Of a stretch of DNA of 64,000 nucleotides, positions 7,640 to 17,554 are shown piece by piece. The stretch lies in contig CANQVF010000009.1 in NCBI GenBank assembly GCA_947627185.1, positions 1-64,000 on the forward strand, read 5' to 3'. The stretch's first letter is position 1, and every line of letters begins with the position of its first letter. The translations under genes were made by a program, and so were the position numbers. The notes beneath the pieces are model-generated. The model made no database searches and was not told the origin of the DNA. It was given only the letters and a program-made list of their open reading frames with translations. The DNA comes from an uncultured Clostridia bacterium. Lineage in GTDB: Bacteria > Bacillota > Clostridia > TANB77 > CAG-508.

Positions 7640-9928
7640 ATAAAAAATAAAATTTTAATATTAATTTGTATATTGGGGCTATGTTATAACATAGCCTTTG
7701 TTTTTTTGTATGAAAAAATTTATCCAGAAAAATGTGAAATAAATGCTGTTTTTGAAATTATAGATATAGAAGAAAAAGAAAAATTAAATAAATACATTAT
7801 AAAAACAGTAAAAAATAATTATATAAGAAATTCTAAAAATACAAAATTAATTTTATATTCTAATAAATTAGAAAAATTTGCAATAGGTGATGTAGTTGAA
7901 ATATATGGAAATTTCGAAAAAGCAAACGTTTCTAGAAATTACAAAGGATTTAATTATAGAAATTATCTTAAATTTAAAAGAATTTATGGAATTATTAATT
8001 CAGAAAAAATTATTTTAATAGGTAAAAGAACAACTTTTAATGTTATTATAGGAAATTTAAGAAATAATTTAAAAAATAGAATAGATACTTTGTATAATAA
8101 TAATTATGCGGATTTTTTAAATGGCATTTTGCTTGGAAAAACAGAAAATATTGATTTAAATATTATTGAAAACTTTAGAAACACTAATATTTCTCATATA
8201 TTAGCGATTTCAGGATTACATATTTCATATGTTATTATTGGAATAAAATTTATTTTAAATAAAATAATTAAAGATATAAAAAAACAAAATATTATAATTA
8301 TTTTTCTATTATTTTTATTTACATTTTTAACTGGATTTTCCATGTCATGTTTGAGAGCTTGCATTATGAATAGCTTAATTTTATTAAGTTTTAATTTAAA
8401 TAGAAAAAGTAATTTTTATATAAATTTATTTTTGTCATTTATTATTATAATTTTTATAAATCCTTTTAACATTTACAATGTAGGTATGTGGTTATCTTTT
8501 AGTACTACTTTAAGTATAGTTTTATTTTACAAATTTTTTTATAGAATTTGTGAAATAAAACTACTGATAAAACAAAAAAATAAAAAAATTTATTCCAAAA
8601 TTCTTAAAGTTGTTTTAATTTCTGTATCTGCACAAATTTTAATGTTACCTATAACTATTTATGAATTTAATACATTTAGTACTAATTTTATTATTTCTAA
8701 TTTTTTAATTTCTTTTATAATTGGTCCAATTTTAATTTTGGGATATATAACAATTTTTTTATCGTATATAAAAAATCCTTTTATAAAAATTTTTATTTGC
8801 ATTGAGGAATTATTAATTTTTATTATTCTAAAAATTTCAGAAATTTTAGGCAATATTCCTTTTTCAAAAATATATGTTAAAACGCCATATTTTACTAGTG
8901 TATTACTATTTTATATTATTATTTTTATATTTGTATTTCTTTTTAAAAAGAAAAAATATTTTATTTTAAAAATGATTTTATCAAAAAAATATTTTTCTTC
9001 AATTATAAGAAAAGAAATTAATAACTTAAAAAATAAAATTTATAAAAACTTAAAAAAATATAAATTAAATACAAAAAAAATAATTTTTTTAATACTTATT
9101 ATAATAACTTTTTCACAGTTTCTTATAAAAAACCAAAATTTTAAACTTTATTTTATAGATGTTGGACAAGGCGATTCTAGCTTAATAATTACACCAAAAG
9201 GAAAAAATATTCTTATAGATGGTGGAGAAGGGAATAGCGATAAGTATGATTATGGGAAAAATGTTGTTTTACCATATTTGTTGGATAGAAGAATAAAAAA
9301 TATTGATTATTTGATTATATCTCATGCAGATAGTGATCATATAGGTGGAACATTTGCTGTTTTAAAGAATTTAAATGTTAAAAAAATTTTATTAGGAATT
9401 CAGTATGAAAATTCTAAACAACTAGAAGATTTATTAAAAGAGGCTAAAGATAAAAAGATTGAAATTATTTATTTAAAAACAGGAGACAAAATAAAAATAG
9501 AAAAAAATGTTTATATAGATGTTGTTTGGCCATCTGATAAAGAAATTAAAGACAATATTTTAAATAATAATTCTTTGGTTTTAAAAGTAAAATATAAAAA
9601 ATTTTCAATTTTATTTACAGGTGATATAGAAGAATTAGCAGAAAAAGAGATATTAAATTATTACAATAATAATTTGGAAATTTTAAAATCTGATATTATA
9701 AAAGTGGCTCATCATGGCTCAAAAACATCTTCTACAGAAAATTTTTTAAAAATAGTGAGTCCTAAAATAGCTCTAATTGGTGTTGGAAAAAATAATAATT
9801 TTGGGCATCCTAGTAGTGAAGTAATAGATAGATTAAAAAAAGTATGTGATAATATATTAAGAACCGATGAAAATGGTGAAATTGATATAGAGATAGATGA
9901 TAAGATAAAAATTAAAAAAACATTTTAA
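7640..9928 (+). CDS. comEC: ComEC/Rec2 DNA-uptake channel with metallo-beta-lactamase domain
   Basis: Inner-membrane channel for single-stranded DNA in natural transformation. An N-terminal DUF4131-like region is followed by the membrane competence domain (NISHILAISGLHISYVI, many TM helices) and a C-terminal MBL nuclease-like domain (FIDVGQGDSS, HADSDHIGG, VAHHGSKTSS). The track starts at TTG 7673, but the frame is open upstream and the SD AAAAGGAG (7626-7633) is six nt before an ATA codon at 7640. Starting there adds a natural hydrophobic N-terminus (KNKILILICIL), giving ~762 aa. I therefore annotate an ATA start. No other com gene is in the window. Confidence 0.9.
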   Translation: MKNKILILICILGLCYNIAFVFLYEKIYPEKCEINAVFEIIDIEEKEKLNKYIIKTVKNNYIRNSKNTKLILYSNKLEKFAIGDVVEIYGNFEKANVSRNYKGFNYRNYLKFKRIYGIINSEKIILIGKRTTFNVIIGNLRNNLKNRIDTLYNNNYADFLNGILLGKTENIDLNIIENFRNTNISHILAISGLHISYVIIGIKFILNKIIKDIKKQNIIIIFLLFLFTFLTGFSMSCLRACIMNSLILLSFNLNRKSNFYINLFLSFIIIIFINPFNIYNVGMWLSFSTTLSIVLFYKFFYRICEIKLLIKQKNKKIYSKILKVVLISVSAQILMLPITIYEFNTFSTNFIISNFLISFIIGPILILGYITIFLSYIKNPFIKIFICIEELLIFIILKISEILGNIPFSKIYVKTPYFTSVLLFYIIIFIFVFLFKKKKYFILKMILSKKYFSSIIRKEINNLKNKIYKNLKKYKLNTKKIIFLILIIITFSQFLIKNQNFKLYFIDVGQGDSSLIITPKGKNILIDGGEGNSDKYDYGKNVVLPYLLDRRIKNIDYLIISHADSDHIGGTFAVLKNLNVKKILLGIQYENSKQLEDLLKEAKDKKIEIIYLKTGDKIKIEKNVYIDVVWPSDKEIKDNILNNNSLVLKVKYKKFSILFTGDIEELAEKEILNYYNNNLEILKSDIIKVAHHGSKTSSTENFLKIVSPKIALIGVGKNNNFGHPSSEVIDRLKKVCDNILRTDENGEIDIEIDDKIKIKKTF

Positions 9929-10016
9929 AATAAAATATTATAAGAAAATATTTTAAATAATTAATATAAATGAATATATTTTTCCTTTTTTTGCATAATA
10001 GCAATAGGTGATAAAT

Positions 10017-10571
10017 ATGAAAAAAATAATTTTTTATAGTATATTAATCTTTATTTTTTCAATTGGAATAGGATATTTTTATTCTAGTTTATGGAAAAAA
10101 GAAAATATGGGTAGTATAAATTTAAATGAAAATACTGTTTCTAATATGGTAGAAGAAACTGTGTCAATAGAAGAAAAAGTTGCATATAATGCAAACTTTG
10201 CTTTAAAGAAATATTATGATAAATGTGGACATTTTAAAATTAATTATTCAGAATTACCACCTGAAATAATTAATTTAACAAAGTCACAATTAGAAGAATT
10301 CTATCCTGACTGGAATGTAGAAGAATTTAGTAGTAATAATGTTGTACTTGCGAAAAGAATAGATGATATTTGCGATGATCATTATGTTTTAAAATTAGAT
10401 AAAGAAAATGTTGATGTTTTTCATATGAAAAATGGTGAAGAATTAGAATTTTTTAAAAGCACAGATATAAGTACAGAGTATTTAACTAGTGATGATATAA
10501 ATAATTTACAAAATGGAATATATGTTTATGGAATTGGAAATTTAAATTCAGCAATAGAAGATTTTGAGTAA
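10017..10571 (+). CDS. BofC C-terminal-domain-like protein
   Basis: 184 aa with one N-terminal membrane helix (FYSILIFIFSIGIGYFY), probably exported or anchored. The rest resembles the BofC C-terminal domain: ELPPEIINLTKSQLEEFYPD followed by a lower-conserved beta part and a terminal NGIYVYGIGNLNSAIEDFE. In Bacillus, BofC is a forespore regulator of SpoIVB and sigma-K processing. Clostridial single-domain relatives are common and their role is less clear. ATG 10017 is preferred over the track's GTG 10008 because the AGGTG SD overlaps that GTG. The function as a sporulation checkpoint is inference. Confidence 0.65.
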   Translation: MKKIIFYSILIFIFSIGIGYFYSSLWKKENMGSINLNENTVSNMVEETVSIEEKVAYNANFALKKYYDKCGHFKINYSELPPEIINLTKSQLEEFYPDWNVEEFSSNNVVLAKRIDDICDDHYVLKLDKENVDVFHMKNGEELEFFKSTDISTEYLTSDDINNLQNGIYVYGIGNLNSAIEDFE

Positions 10572-10618
10572 AAAAAACAATTTGAAGTAATAAAATTTAC
10601 TTCAAATTGTTTTTTTTA
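10572..10618. terminator. Bidirectional terminator between the bofC-like gene and clpE
   Basis: ACAATTTGAAGTA / TACTTCAAATTGT stem with A's on one side and T's on the other, so it serves both convergent genes. Confidence 0.9.
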
Positions 10619-12937
10619 TACTTTAAATTTTAAATTTTCACCATCTATATATCCATAAATAGTTTGACCAGAAGTTACTTCTCCTCTTAAAATCATTTCA
10701 GCTATTTCATCTTCAACTAATTTTTGAATTGCTCTTCTAAGTGGTCTTGCACCATATTTTAAATCAGTTCCTTTTTTTGCTATAAAGGCTTTAGCTTCTT
10801 GATTTAATTCTAATTTTATTTCTTTATTATTTAAAGCCTCTTGAGTTTTTTCTAGTAATAAGTCTACTATTTGCAATAGCTCATCTTCTGTTAAAGAATT
10901 AAATACTATTGTTTCATCAACTCTATTTAAAAATTCAGGTCTAAATACATCTTTTAAAGCACCTAAAATTTTATCTTTATTCATTACAGCTTGATTTCCA
11001 AAACCAATAGAATTATTATTTAAATTTGAACCAGCATTAGAAGTCATTATTATAATTGTATTTTCAAAGTTTACAGTATTTCCTTGAGCATCTGTAAGTT
11101 TTCCATCATCTAATACTTGAAGTAAAATATTAAATACATCACTATGAGCTTTTTCAATTTCATCAAAAAGAATGATTGAATATGGTCTTCTTTTAACTTT
11201 TTCTGTTAATTGTCCAGCATCATCATAACCTACATATCCAGGAGGTGAACCAATTAACTTAGAAGTTGAATGACTTTCCATATATTCAGACATATCAACT
11301 CTTATAATGCTATCTTCACTACCAAACATTTCATAAGCTAATGCTTTAGCAAGTTCTGTTTTTCCAACACCAGTAGGTCCAACAAATATAAAAGATGGTG
11401 GTCTTTTTGTACTTTGAAGTCCAGCACGATTTCTTCTAATAGCTTTTGCAACAGCACTTACAGCTTCATTTTGAGAAATAACATGCTTATGAAGATTTGT
11501 TTCAAGATTTAAAAGTTTCTCAGTTTCTGCTTCAGTAATTTTAGTAACTGGAATTTTTGTCCAACGTTCAATTACTTCTGCAATATCTTGAATAGTTAAT
11601 ACTGATGGTTTTAAATCTTTTTCTATTTTTTGCATACGTTCTGTAAGATTGCATTCTTTAGTTTTTAAATCAGCAGCTTTTTGATATTCTTCAATAGAAT
11701 CTGAAGAAACAGCTTCTTCTTTTTCCTCAGCAACTTTTTTTAATTCATTTTTTATTAATTCAAGTTCAAATAAAGCTTTATTTTTTAAATTTATTTTTGA
11801 ACAAGCTTCATCTATTAAATCGATTGCTTTATCAGGAAGAAATCTATCATGAATGTATTTTTCAGACATTTTAACTGTTTTTTCAATTATATCTGGTGTA
11901 ATCATAACTTTATGATAGTCTTCATAATATTTTTTAATACCTTTTATAATTTCAATAGTATCATCAATAGATGGTTCTTCAACAATTATTGGTTGAAATC
12001 TTCTTTCTAGAGCAGAGTCTTTTTCTATATATTTTCTATATTCTTTTAATGTAGTAGTACCTATTAATTGAATTTCCCCATTAGATAAAGAAGGTTTTAA
12101 TATGTTAGCAGCATTCATAGAATGTTCTGCATCACCTGCACCAATTATATTATGAATTTCATCTATAACTAAAATAATGTTTCCATAAGTTTTGCATTCA
12201 TCAACAAGTGATTTCATTCTGGCTTCAAATTGACCTCTAAATTGAGTTCCTGCAATTACTGATGTCATATCTATTAAATATACTTCTTTATTTAATAATT
12301 TTGCTGGAACTTCTTGACGAGCAATTTTTATTGCTAATCCTTGTGCAATAGCAGTTTTACCAACACCAGGTTCTCCTATTAAACAAGGGTTATTTTTTGA
12401 ACGTCTATTTAATATTTGAGTCATTCTTTCAATTTCGCGTTCTCTACCAATTACTTCATCTAATTCACCATTTTTAGCTTTTTCTGTAAGGTTAGTTCCA
12501 AAAGTATCTAAAAATTTCTTTTTATTATTTTTTGGCTTTTTTTGAACTTTAACAGTTTTAGCATTATTTGAATGGCTTGATTCAGATTTATTTTTAGAAT
12601 TATCATCTTCATTATTGTCGTTTGTTGCTCTAAAAATTCCAAATATATTTTTAATAGGATTTTCATCATCTTCTAAATTTTCTAAATCTTCAGAATTAAT
12701 ACCTAAAGCTTCTAAATTCATGTTTTCTGAAAAATCTTTTAAGATATTTTCGAATTGATTTGACATATCTTCTATTTCTTCATTTGATATATTAGCATTT
12801 TTAGCTAATACTTCAAGAGGATTAATTCCTTTTTCTTTAGCGCAGTTATAGCAAAGACCTTCAACTGTTTTTTTGCCATTTTCTATTTTATTTAAAAATA
12901 CAACTGCTGTGTTTTTATTACATACTGAACATATCAT
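10616..12937 (-). CDS. clpE: ClpE-type AAA+ unfoldase subunit of Clp protease
   Basis: 773 aa HSP100 ATPase that unfolds proteins for ClpP. N-terminal zinc finger (CSVCNKN ... CYNCAKEKG), the mark of ClpE rather than ClpC, and an acidic/Ser-rich linker. AAA-1 has Walker A GEPGVGKT and Walker B VIDEIH. A UVR-like coiled middle segment (~405-445) precedes AAA-2 with GPTGVGKT and LFDEIEKAH. Start supported by SD AAGGAG on the minus strand. In Bacillus, clpE is controlled by CtsR, but I see no clear CtsR box in the promoter region here. Confidence 0.88.
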   Translation of the reverse strand: MICSVCNKNTAVVFLNKIENGKKTVEGLCYNCAKEKGINPLEVLAKNANISNEEIEDMSNQFENILKDFSENMNLEALGINSEDLENLEDDENPIKNIFGIFRATNDNNEDDNSKNKSESSHSNNAKTVKVQKKPKNNKKKFLDTFGTNLTEKAKNGELDEVIGREREIERMTQILNRRSKNNPCLIGEPGVGKTAIAQGLAIKIARQEVPAKLLNKEVYLIDMTSVIAGTQFRGQFEARMKSLVDECKTYGNIILVIDEIHNIIGAGDAEHSMNAANILKPSLSNGEIQLIGTTTLKEYRKYIEKDSALERRFQPIIVEEPSIDDTIEIIKGIKKYYEDYHKVMITPDIIEKTVKMSEKYIHDRFLPDKAIDLIDEACSKINLKNKALFELELIKNELKKVAEEKEEAVSSDSIEEYQKAADLKTKECNLTERMQKIEKDLKPSVLTIQDIAEVIERWTKIPVTKITEAETEKLLNLETNLHKHVISQNEAVSAVAKAIRRNRAGLQSTKRPPSFIFVGPTGVGKTELAKALAYEMFGSEDSIIRVDMSEYMESHSTSKLIGSPPGYVGYDDAGQLTEKVKRRPYSIILFDEIEKAHSDVFNILLQVLDDGKLTDAQGNTVNFENTIIIMTSNAGSNLNNNSIGFGNQAVMNKDKILGALKDVFRPEFLNRVDETIVFNSLTEDELLQIVDLLLEKTQEALNNKEIKLELNQEAKAFIAKKGTDLKYGARPLRRAIQKLVEDEIAEMILRGEVTSGQTIYGYIDGENLKFKV

Positions 12938-13007
12938 TTATAAATATTCTCCTTAGTTTTTAAATTGCTATTTAATATATCTAATTAATAGATATTCTAT
13001 AAAAACA

Positions 13008-13036
13008 ATAATACAATATTTTTTATTTATAGTCAA
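13008..13036 (-). promoter_or_regulatory. SigA promoter of clpE
   Basis: On the minus strand TTGACT, 17 nt, TATTAT, about 70 nt before the clpE start. Confidence 0.65.
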
Positions 13037-13114
13037 TGGATTTTTATTGAAAAAACTAAATAAAAAAGAAAAAAATAGCAAACAATACATAAGAGTGCTA
13101 TTTTAAAAAACACA

Positions 13115-13143
13115 TTGATATTTTAAAACTTAAATGATATAAT
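13115..13143 (+). promoter_or_regulatory. SigA promoter of the DUF3298-like gene
   Basis: TTGATA, 17 nt, TATAAT with TGa before the -10. Confidence 0.75.
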
Positions 13144-13172
13144 GAAAATATATTTTTTAAAAGGAGATTCAA

Positions 13173-14045
13173 ATGAAGAGAGCCGTAAGAAGATTTTTTG
13201 ATTCATTAAATGGTGCAAAAAAGTATTTGTTTTTTGTTGCAATAATTTTAATATGTGTTGTAGCACTTTGTTTGGGCATATATGCACAATTTTTTTATAA
13301 ATATTCAGATACTGACGCATTGATGATGGGTATAAATATAGGAAGTCAAAAAAATGCTGAAGAAATAGATGCTTTAAAATCTAATTTTAATAATTTGTTT
13401 ACAAATTCAATTATAGGAGAGAATGTTAATTCAAAAATTGAAAGGTTAAGAACAGAAAATAATAACTTAGTTTTTACTACTTATGATTTAGTAAATGAAG
13501 ATGAAAATTTTTATAGCATAAATGCTAAAATTCCTATATTAAATATAAAAACAGATAAGGCTCAAGAAATTAATGCAGATATAAAAACTGAATTTTATGA
13601 TATGGCAAATAATGTAATGAGAAGAACAGAAGGGCTAACTGTATATACTGTTAATTATGCTTCTTTTATTAATAATGATGTTATATCAATTGCAATAAAA
13701 GCTTCTTTAAAAGAAGAAGGAAAATCTGAAAAACTAACTGTTAAAACATATAATTATAGTATTTCAGAACAAAAATTATTATCATTAACAGATTTAATAA
13801 ATTTAAAAGGAACAACAGTAAATAAAGTTCAAAATACAATAAATGAAGATATAAAAAAGGCATATAATAATGCAAGAATAATAGCAGAAGAATTTGGCAA
13901 TTTATATGAAAGAGATTTATCAAGTGATATTTATAAAGTAGAAAGCACAGATACATTTTTCTTAACAAATGATGGATATGTATATGTTATTTATGCATAT
14001 GGAAATAAAGATTATACTAATGAAATGGATGTAGTAATTTTCTAA
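13173..14045 (+). CDS. Membrane-anchored DUF3298/DUF4163-like (RsiV/PdaC-type) extracellular protein
   Basis: 290 aa. A basic start (MKRAVRRFFDSLNGAKKYLF) and one TM helix (~18-42) lead to an outside domain. The segment INAKIPILNIKTDKAQEINADI and the later NYSISEQKLLSLTDLINLKG follow the beta/alpha pattern of DUF4163 plus DUF3298 seen in RsiV and in PdaC. There is no deacetylase domain, so it is an orphan sensor- or inhibitor-like ectodomain. Only 14 nt from yibE/F, so the two are probably one operon. Specific role unknown. Confidence 0.65.
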   Translation: MKRAVRRFFDSLNGAKKYLFFVAIILICVVALCLGIYAQFFYKYSDTDALMMGINIGSQKNAEEIDALKSNFNNLFTNSIIGENVNSKIERLRTENNNLVFTTYDLVNEDENFYSINAKIPILNIKTDKAQEINADIKTEFYDMANNVMRRTEGLTVYTVNYASFINNDVISIAIKASLKEEGKSEKLTVKTYNYSISEQKLLSLTDLINLKGTTVNKVQNTINEDIKKAYNNARIIAEEFGNLYERDLSSDIYKVESTDTFFLTNDGYVYVIYAYGNKDYTNEMDVVIF

Positions 14046-14059
14046 TAGGGGGAATTAAA

Positions 14060-15304
14060 TTGAAAAAAATAAGTGTATTATTAATTGTACTCTTTTTAAT
14101 AATAAGTAGTTGCTTTGTTTCGGTATATGCAACTGAACAAACTCCTTCTGCAAGCACAGAAGAAGCTTTATCGGCAGCAGAGGCAGAAAATACAGCAGAC
14201 TCTGAATTAGTTGAAAAAGATAAAAATCAAATTAATACATATGGAAAAATAATTGAAATTGGAGAAGTAAAAGAAGTTGTTACTGGAACTGTAAAGGATA
14301 AAGTTCAACCAGTTGTAGTTGAAATTACAGAAGGAGATTATATTGGCGAAGAATTTTCTACAGATTATGTTTTAACATATGATATGGAAGGTAAAATATT
14401 AGCTTATGAATTGGAAGTTGGAGATAAAGTATCAGTTCAAATAGTAGAAGATTATGATGGTAATATATCAGCTACAGTTCTAGATGTTGTTAGAGCACCA
14501 TATATATTCGGACTAAGCATATTGTTTTTATTAAGCATAGTTTTAGTTGGTGGAAAAAAAGGAATAAAAGCAATATTAGGATTAGTATTAACGATATTAT
14601 TAATATATTTTGTTATGATAAAAGGTATATATAGAGGAGCAGATGCTATAAAAAATGCTATTATAACTGCAGCATTAATAATTATAGGAACTTTTATAAT
14701 AATTGGAAATGGAATAAATAAAAAAATACTAACTGCGGCATTAGGTACTTTAGGTGGAGTTTTATCTGCTGGAATTATATCATTAATTTTTAATCATATG
14801 GCTAAAATGACAGGTGCTTGTGAAGATGCAATACAATTAAGCATAAATATGACAACAATGAATTTTAATTTTAGAGATTTATTATTTGCAGGAATTATAG
14901 TTTCAGCTTTAGGTGCATGTATGGATGTTGGAATGTCAATAGCTTCTAGTTTAGATGAAATTAAAAAGAAAAATCCTGATATAACTTGGAAAGAATTATT
15001 AAAAAGTGGTATGAATATAGGTAGAGACGTTATAGGAACAATGACAAATACATTAATTTTAGCATATGTTGGTAGTTCATTAACATTAATACTATTATTT
15101 ATGGCATGCGAAATGAACATATATGAAATTTTAAACAAAGAAACAATTGCAGAAGAAATAATACCAGCTATTGCAGGAAGCATTGGAGTAGTATTTACAG
15201 TTCCAATTACTTCTTTAATATATTCTGTTTTAAATAAAGATAAAGTTATTTATGAAAAAACTTCTAAAAATAAATTAGATGGAAAAAGAAGTTTAAAAAT
15301 TTAA
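14060..15304 (+). CDS. YibE/F-family multipass membrane protein
   Basis: 414 aa. Signal-like N-terminus, an extracytoplasmic segment (~27-145), then seven or eight TM helices with the YibE/F hallmarks (LLFAGIIVSALGACMDVGMSIASS and DVIGTMTNTLILAYVG). The biochemical function of YibE/F is unknown. In lactococci these proteins have been linked to stress and transport. Start is TTG: SD AGGGGG lies 7 nt before it and it directly precedes a signal peptide (KKISVLLIVLFLI). Co-transcribed with the upstream DUF3298-like gene. Confidence 0.82.
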   Translation: MKKISVLLIVLFLIISSCFVSVYATEQTPSASTEEALSAAEAENTADSELVEKDKNQINTYGKIIEIGEVKEVVTGTVKDKVQPVVVEITEGDYIGEEFSTDYVLTYDMEGKILAYELEVGDKVSVQIVEDYDGNISATVLDVVRAPYIFGLSILFLLSIVLVGGKKGIKAILGLVLTILLIYFVMIKGIYRGADAIKNAIITAALIIIGTFIIIGNGINKKILTAALGTLGGVLSAGIISLIFNHMAKMTGACEDAIQLSINMTTMNFNFRDLLFAGIIVSALGACMDVGMSIASSLDEIKKKNPDITWKELLKSGMNIGRDVIGTMTNTLILAYVGSSLTLILLFMACEMNIYEILNKETIAEEIIPAIAGSIGVVFTVPITSLIYSVLNKDKVIYEKTSKNKLDGKRSLKI

Positions 15305-15334
15305 AATAAAATTTAATTTTAAAATAAAAAAAGT

Positions 15335-15367
15335 AAAATGCGAGGAACTCAAACATTCCTCGCATTT
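15335..15367. terminator. Bidirectional terminator between yibE/F and htrA
   Basis: Perfect AAAATGCGAGGAA / TTCCTCGCATTTT stem with a 7-nt loop, between two convergent genes. Confidence 0.88.
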
Positions 15368-15393
15368 TGTAATTGTGCTTATAATTATAAATT

Positions 15394-16683
15394 TTATTTA
15401 AATAAATCAAATAATGAACCATAATATTCTTCTTGTGAAGTGGTAGAGTTTTGTTCATCATCATCTTTTATTTCTTCAGGTTCTTCTGCTAAAGTAATTT
15501 TTATATCAACATTTTCATTATTTCTATATACAGATAATGTAACAGTATCACCGATATTATAAGTATATTTTATTTTATTTAATTCATTAACATTTTTTAC
15601 TTCTTTTCCTTCAATTTTTGTAATTATATCTGATTTTTGTAATCCAGCTTTTTCAGCAGGTGAATCTTTTTCAACTTCTTCTACATAAACACCTTCTGGT
15701 AAATGATATCTTTCTGCAGTATTGCTGTCTACTGGTGTACCAGAAATACCAATGTATGGTCTTTTTACAGTTTTGTTTTCAATTAATTGATTAATAACAG
15801 ATGTAGTAGATGAAATAGGTATAGCAAATCCCATTCCTTCAATTCCAGTTCCTGCAAATTTCAAAGTATTAATACCAATAACTTCTCCATTTGCATTAAC
15901 CAATGCACCACCACTATTTCCTGAATTTATGGCAGCATCTGTTTGTATTGCATAATAAACAGATCCTTCACTTTTTACTTCTCTATTAACAGCACTAACA
16001 ATACCTTGTGTTACAGAATAGTCCATACCAAGTGGATTACCAATTGCCATAACAAATTCTCCAACTTTTACATTATCAGAATTTCCTAAAGTTGCAGGTG
16101 TTAAATCGTTAGCATCAATTTTTAATACAGCTAAGTCTGTATATGAATCTGTTCCAACAACAGTAGCATCATAAGTTTGATCATTATTATATAAATTTAT
16201 TTTAATAGATGTTGCTTGACCAATATCATAATAAAGTGAAGAATTATTTTCAGAAGAAATTACATGATTATTTGTTAAAATATATCCATCTTCAGAAATA
16301 ATTATTCCAGAACCTGTAGCCTCTGCTGTTGAATTTCCACCAAAAATTGAACTTACTGGATAAGTAATTTTTATACCAACAACAGAAGGTAGAACTTTTT
16401 CAGCAACAGCAATTGAAGTGTTAGAAAAATCTGATAAATTAATTACATTAGGATCTGAAGTAGATGAAGAAGTTACAATGTCTTTTGAAATTTTTCCACT
16501 TAAAAGCTTAGATCTTATTTTAGGTACTCCAAAACATGTACCTATAACCAAAGTTGCTCCAATTATTCCAGAAATAAATGGAACTAATACTGATTTTCCA
16601 AAACTATTTGAGGAATAATTTTTAATTGAACTTTTTTTGAAAGTATTGTCATTACTAAAATTAAAGTCATTTTCGTTATTCAT
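15394..16683 (-). CDS. htrA: HtrA/DegP-like membrane-anchored serine protease with PDZ domain
   Basis: 429 aa. Cytoplasmic Asn/Ser-rich head (~1-28), one TM helix (~29-50), a trypsin-like protease domain with catalytic His (LTNNHVI), Asp (YTDLAVLKI) and Ser (NSGNSGGALVN), one PDZ domain (~320-400; SPAEKAGLQKSDIITKIEG) and an acidic tail. It degrades misfolded exported proteins at the outer face of the membrane. Monocistronic. SD GGAGG on the minus strand precedes the ATG. Confidence 0.95.
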   Translation of the reverse strand: MNNENDFNFSNDNTFKKSSIKNYSSNSFGKSVLVPFISGIIGATLVIGTCFGVPKIRSKLLSGKISKDIVTSSSTSDPNVINLSDFSNTSIAVAEKVLPSVVGIKITYPVSSIFGGNSTAEATGSGIIISEDGYILTNNHVISSENNSSLYYDIGQATSIKINLYNNDQTYDATVVGTDSYTDLAVLKIDANDLTPATLGNSDNVKVGEFVMAIGNPLGMDYSVTQGIVSAVNREVKSEGSVYYAIQTDAAINSGNSGGALVNANGEVIGINTLKFAGTGIEGMGFAIPISSTTSVINQLIENKTVKRPYIGISGTPVDSNTAERYHLPEGVYVEEVEKDSPAEKAGLQKSDIITKIEGKEVKNVNELNKIKYTYNIGDTVTLSVYRNNENVDIKITLAEEPEEIKDDDEQNSTTSQEEYYGSLFDLFK

Positions 16684-16721
16684 TTTATTACCTCCGTATG
16701 AATTAATTAATAACTAAATAT

Positions 16722-16750
16722 ATAATAACTCAAAAAATATTTAGTTACAA
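16722..16750 (-). promoter_or_regulatory. Promoter of htrA
   Basis: Minus-strand TTGTAA, 17 nt, TATTAT, about 40 nt before the ATG. No obvious two-component operator repeats beside it. Confidence 0.6.
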
Positions 16751-16896
16751 TAGAAATATATGAGAAAAAATTTAATTTTTTATTGAAATATTTTCTTCAT
16801 ATAGATATAATAACAATATAATATTAAAATAAAATTAAAATTTAAAAAAATGTTACTATAATATTAAAATAATAAATTTGCTTAGGGATAAACAAT

Positions 16897-17529
16897 ATGA
16901 AAGAAAAAGAAATAGAAAGATTAAACTCATTAAAAGAAGAAGAAAATAAATTATATAAAAAAAATATTAAATTAATTTGCGGAATTGATGAAGCAGGTCG
17001 TGGACCATTAGCTGGTCCTGTTGTTGTAGCTGCTGTTATTTTACCAGAAAATTCTTTTATAGAAGGTGTAAATGATTCGAAAAAAGTTTCAGAGAAAAAA
17101 AGAGAGAAACTTTATGAGCAAATTACAAGTGAAGCAATAGCATATAGTGTTGGAATAGTAGATCAAAAAAAAATAGATGAAATAAATATATTAAATGCAA
17201 CTAAACTTGGATTAAAAATGGCATTAGAAGGGTTAAAAGAAAAACCAGAAATTATTTTAGTAGATGCTTTAAATAAAATAGATACATTAGGAATTCCGTA
17301 TATTTCTGTAATAAAAGGAGATGCTAAAAATTATTGTATAGCTGCAGCCTCAATCATTGCAAAAGTTACAAGGGATAGAATAATGCGTGAATGGGATGAA
17401 GTTTATCCAATATATGGTTTTGCAAAACATAAAGGGTATGGAACAGCAGAACATATAAGAATTTTAAAAGAAAATGGACCATGCAATTTACATAGGAAAA
17501 CATTTATAAAAAATTTTTTAAATAAATAA
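16897..17529 (+). CDS. rnhB: Ribonuclease HII
   Basis: Cuts the RNA strand of RNA-DNA hybrids and starts removal of single ribonucleotides from DNA. 210 aa, usual length. Catalytic acidic residues are in GIDEAGRGPLAGPVV (D, E), ILVDAL (D) and AKVTRDRIM (D), with the C-terminal YGFAKHKGYGT motif. Start ATG with a weak AGGGA SD. A TATAAT at 16857 is a plausible -10 but its -35 is poor. First gene of a likely operon with the two phosphorylase-like genes (25 nt gap). Confidence 0.96.
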   Translation: MKEKEIERLNSLKEEENKLYKKNIKLICGIDEAGRGPLAGPVVVAAVILPENSFIEGVNDSKKVSEKKREKLYEQITSEAIAYSVGIVDQKKIDEINILNATKLGLKMALEGLKEKPEIILVDALNKIDTLGIPYISVIKGDAKNYCIAAASIIAKVTRDRIMREWDEVYPIYGFAKHKGYGTAEHIRILKENGPCNLHRKTFIKNFLNK

Positions 17530-17554
17530 AAATACGAAAGAAAGGAAGAGAGAA

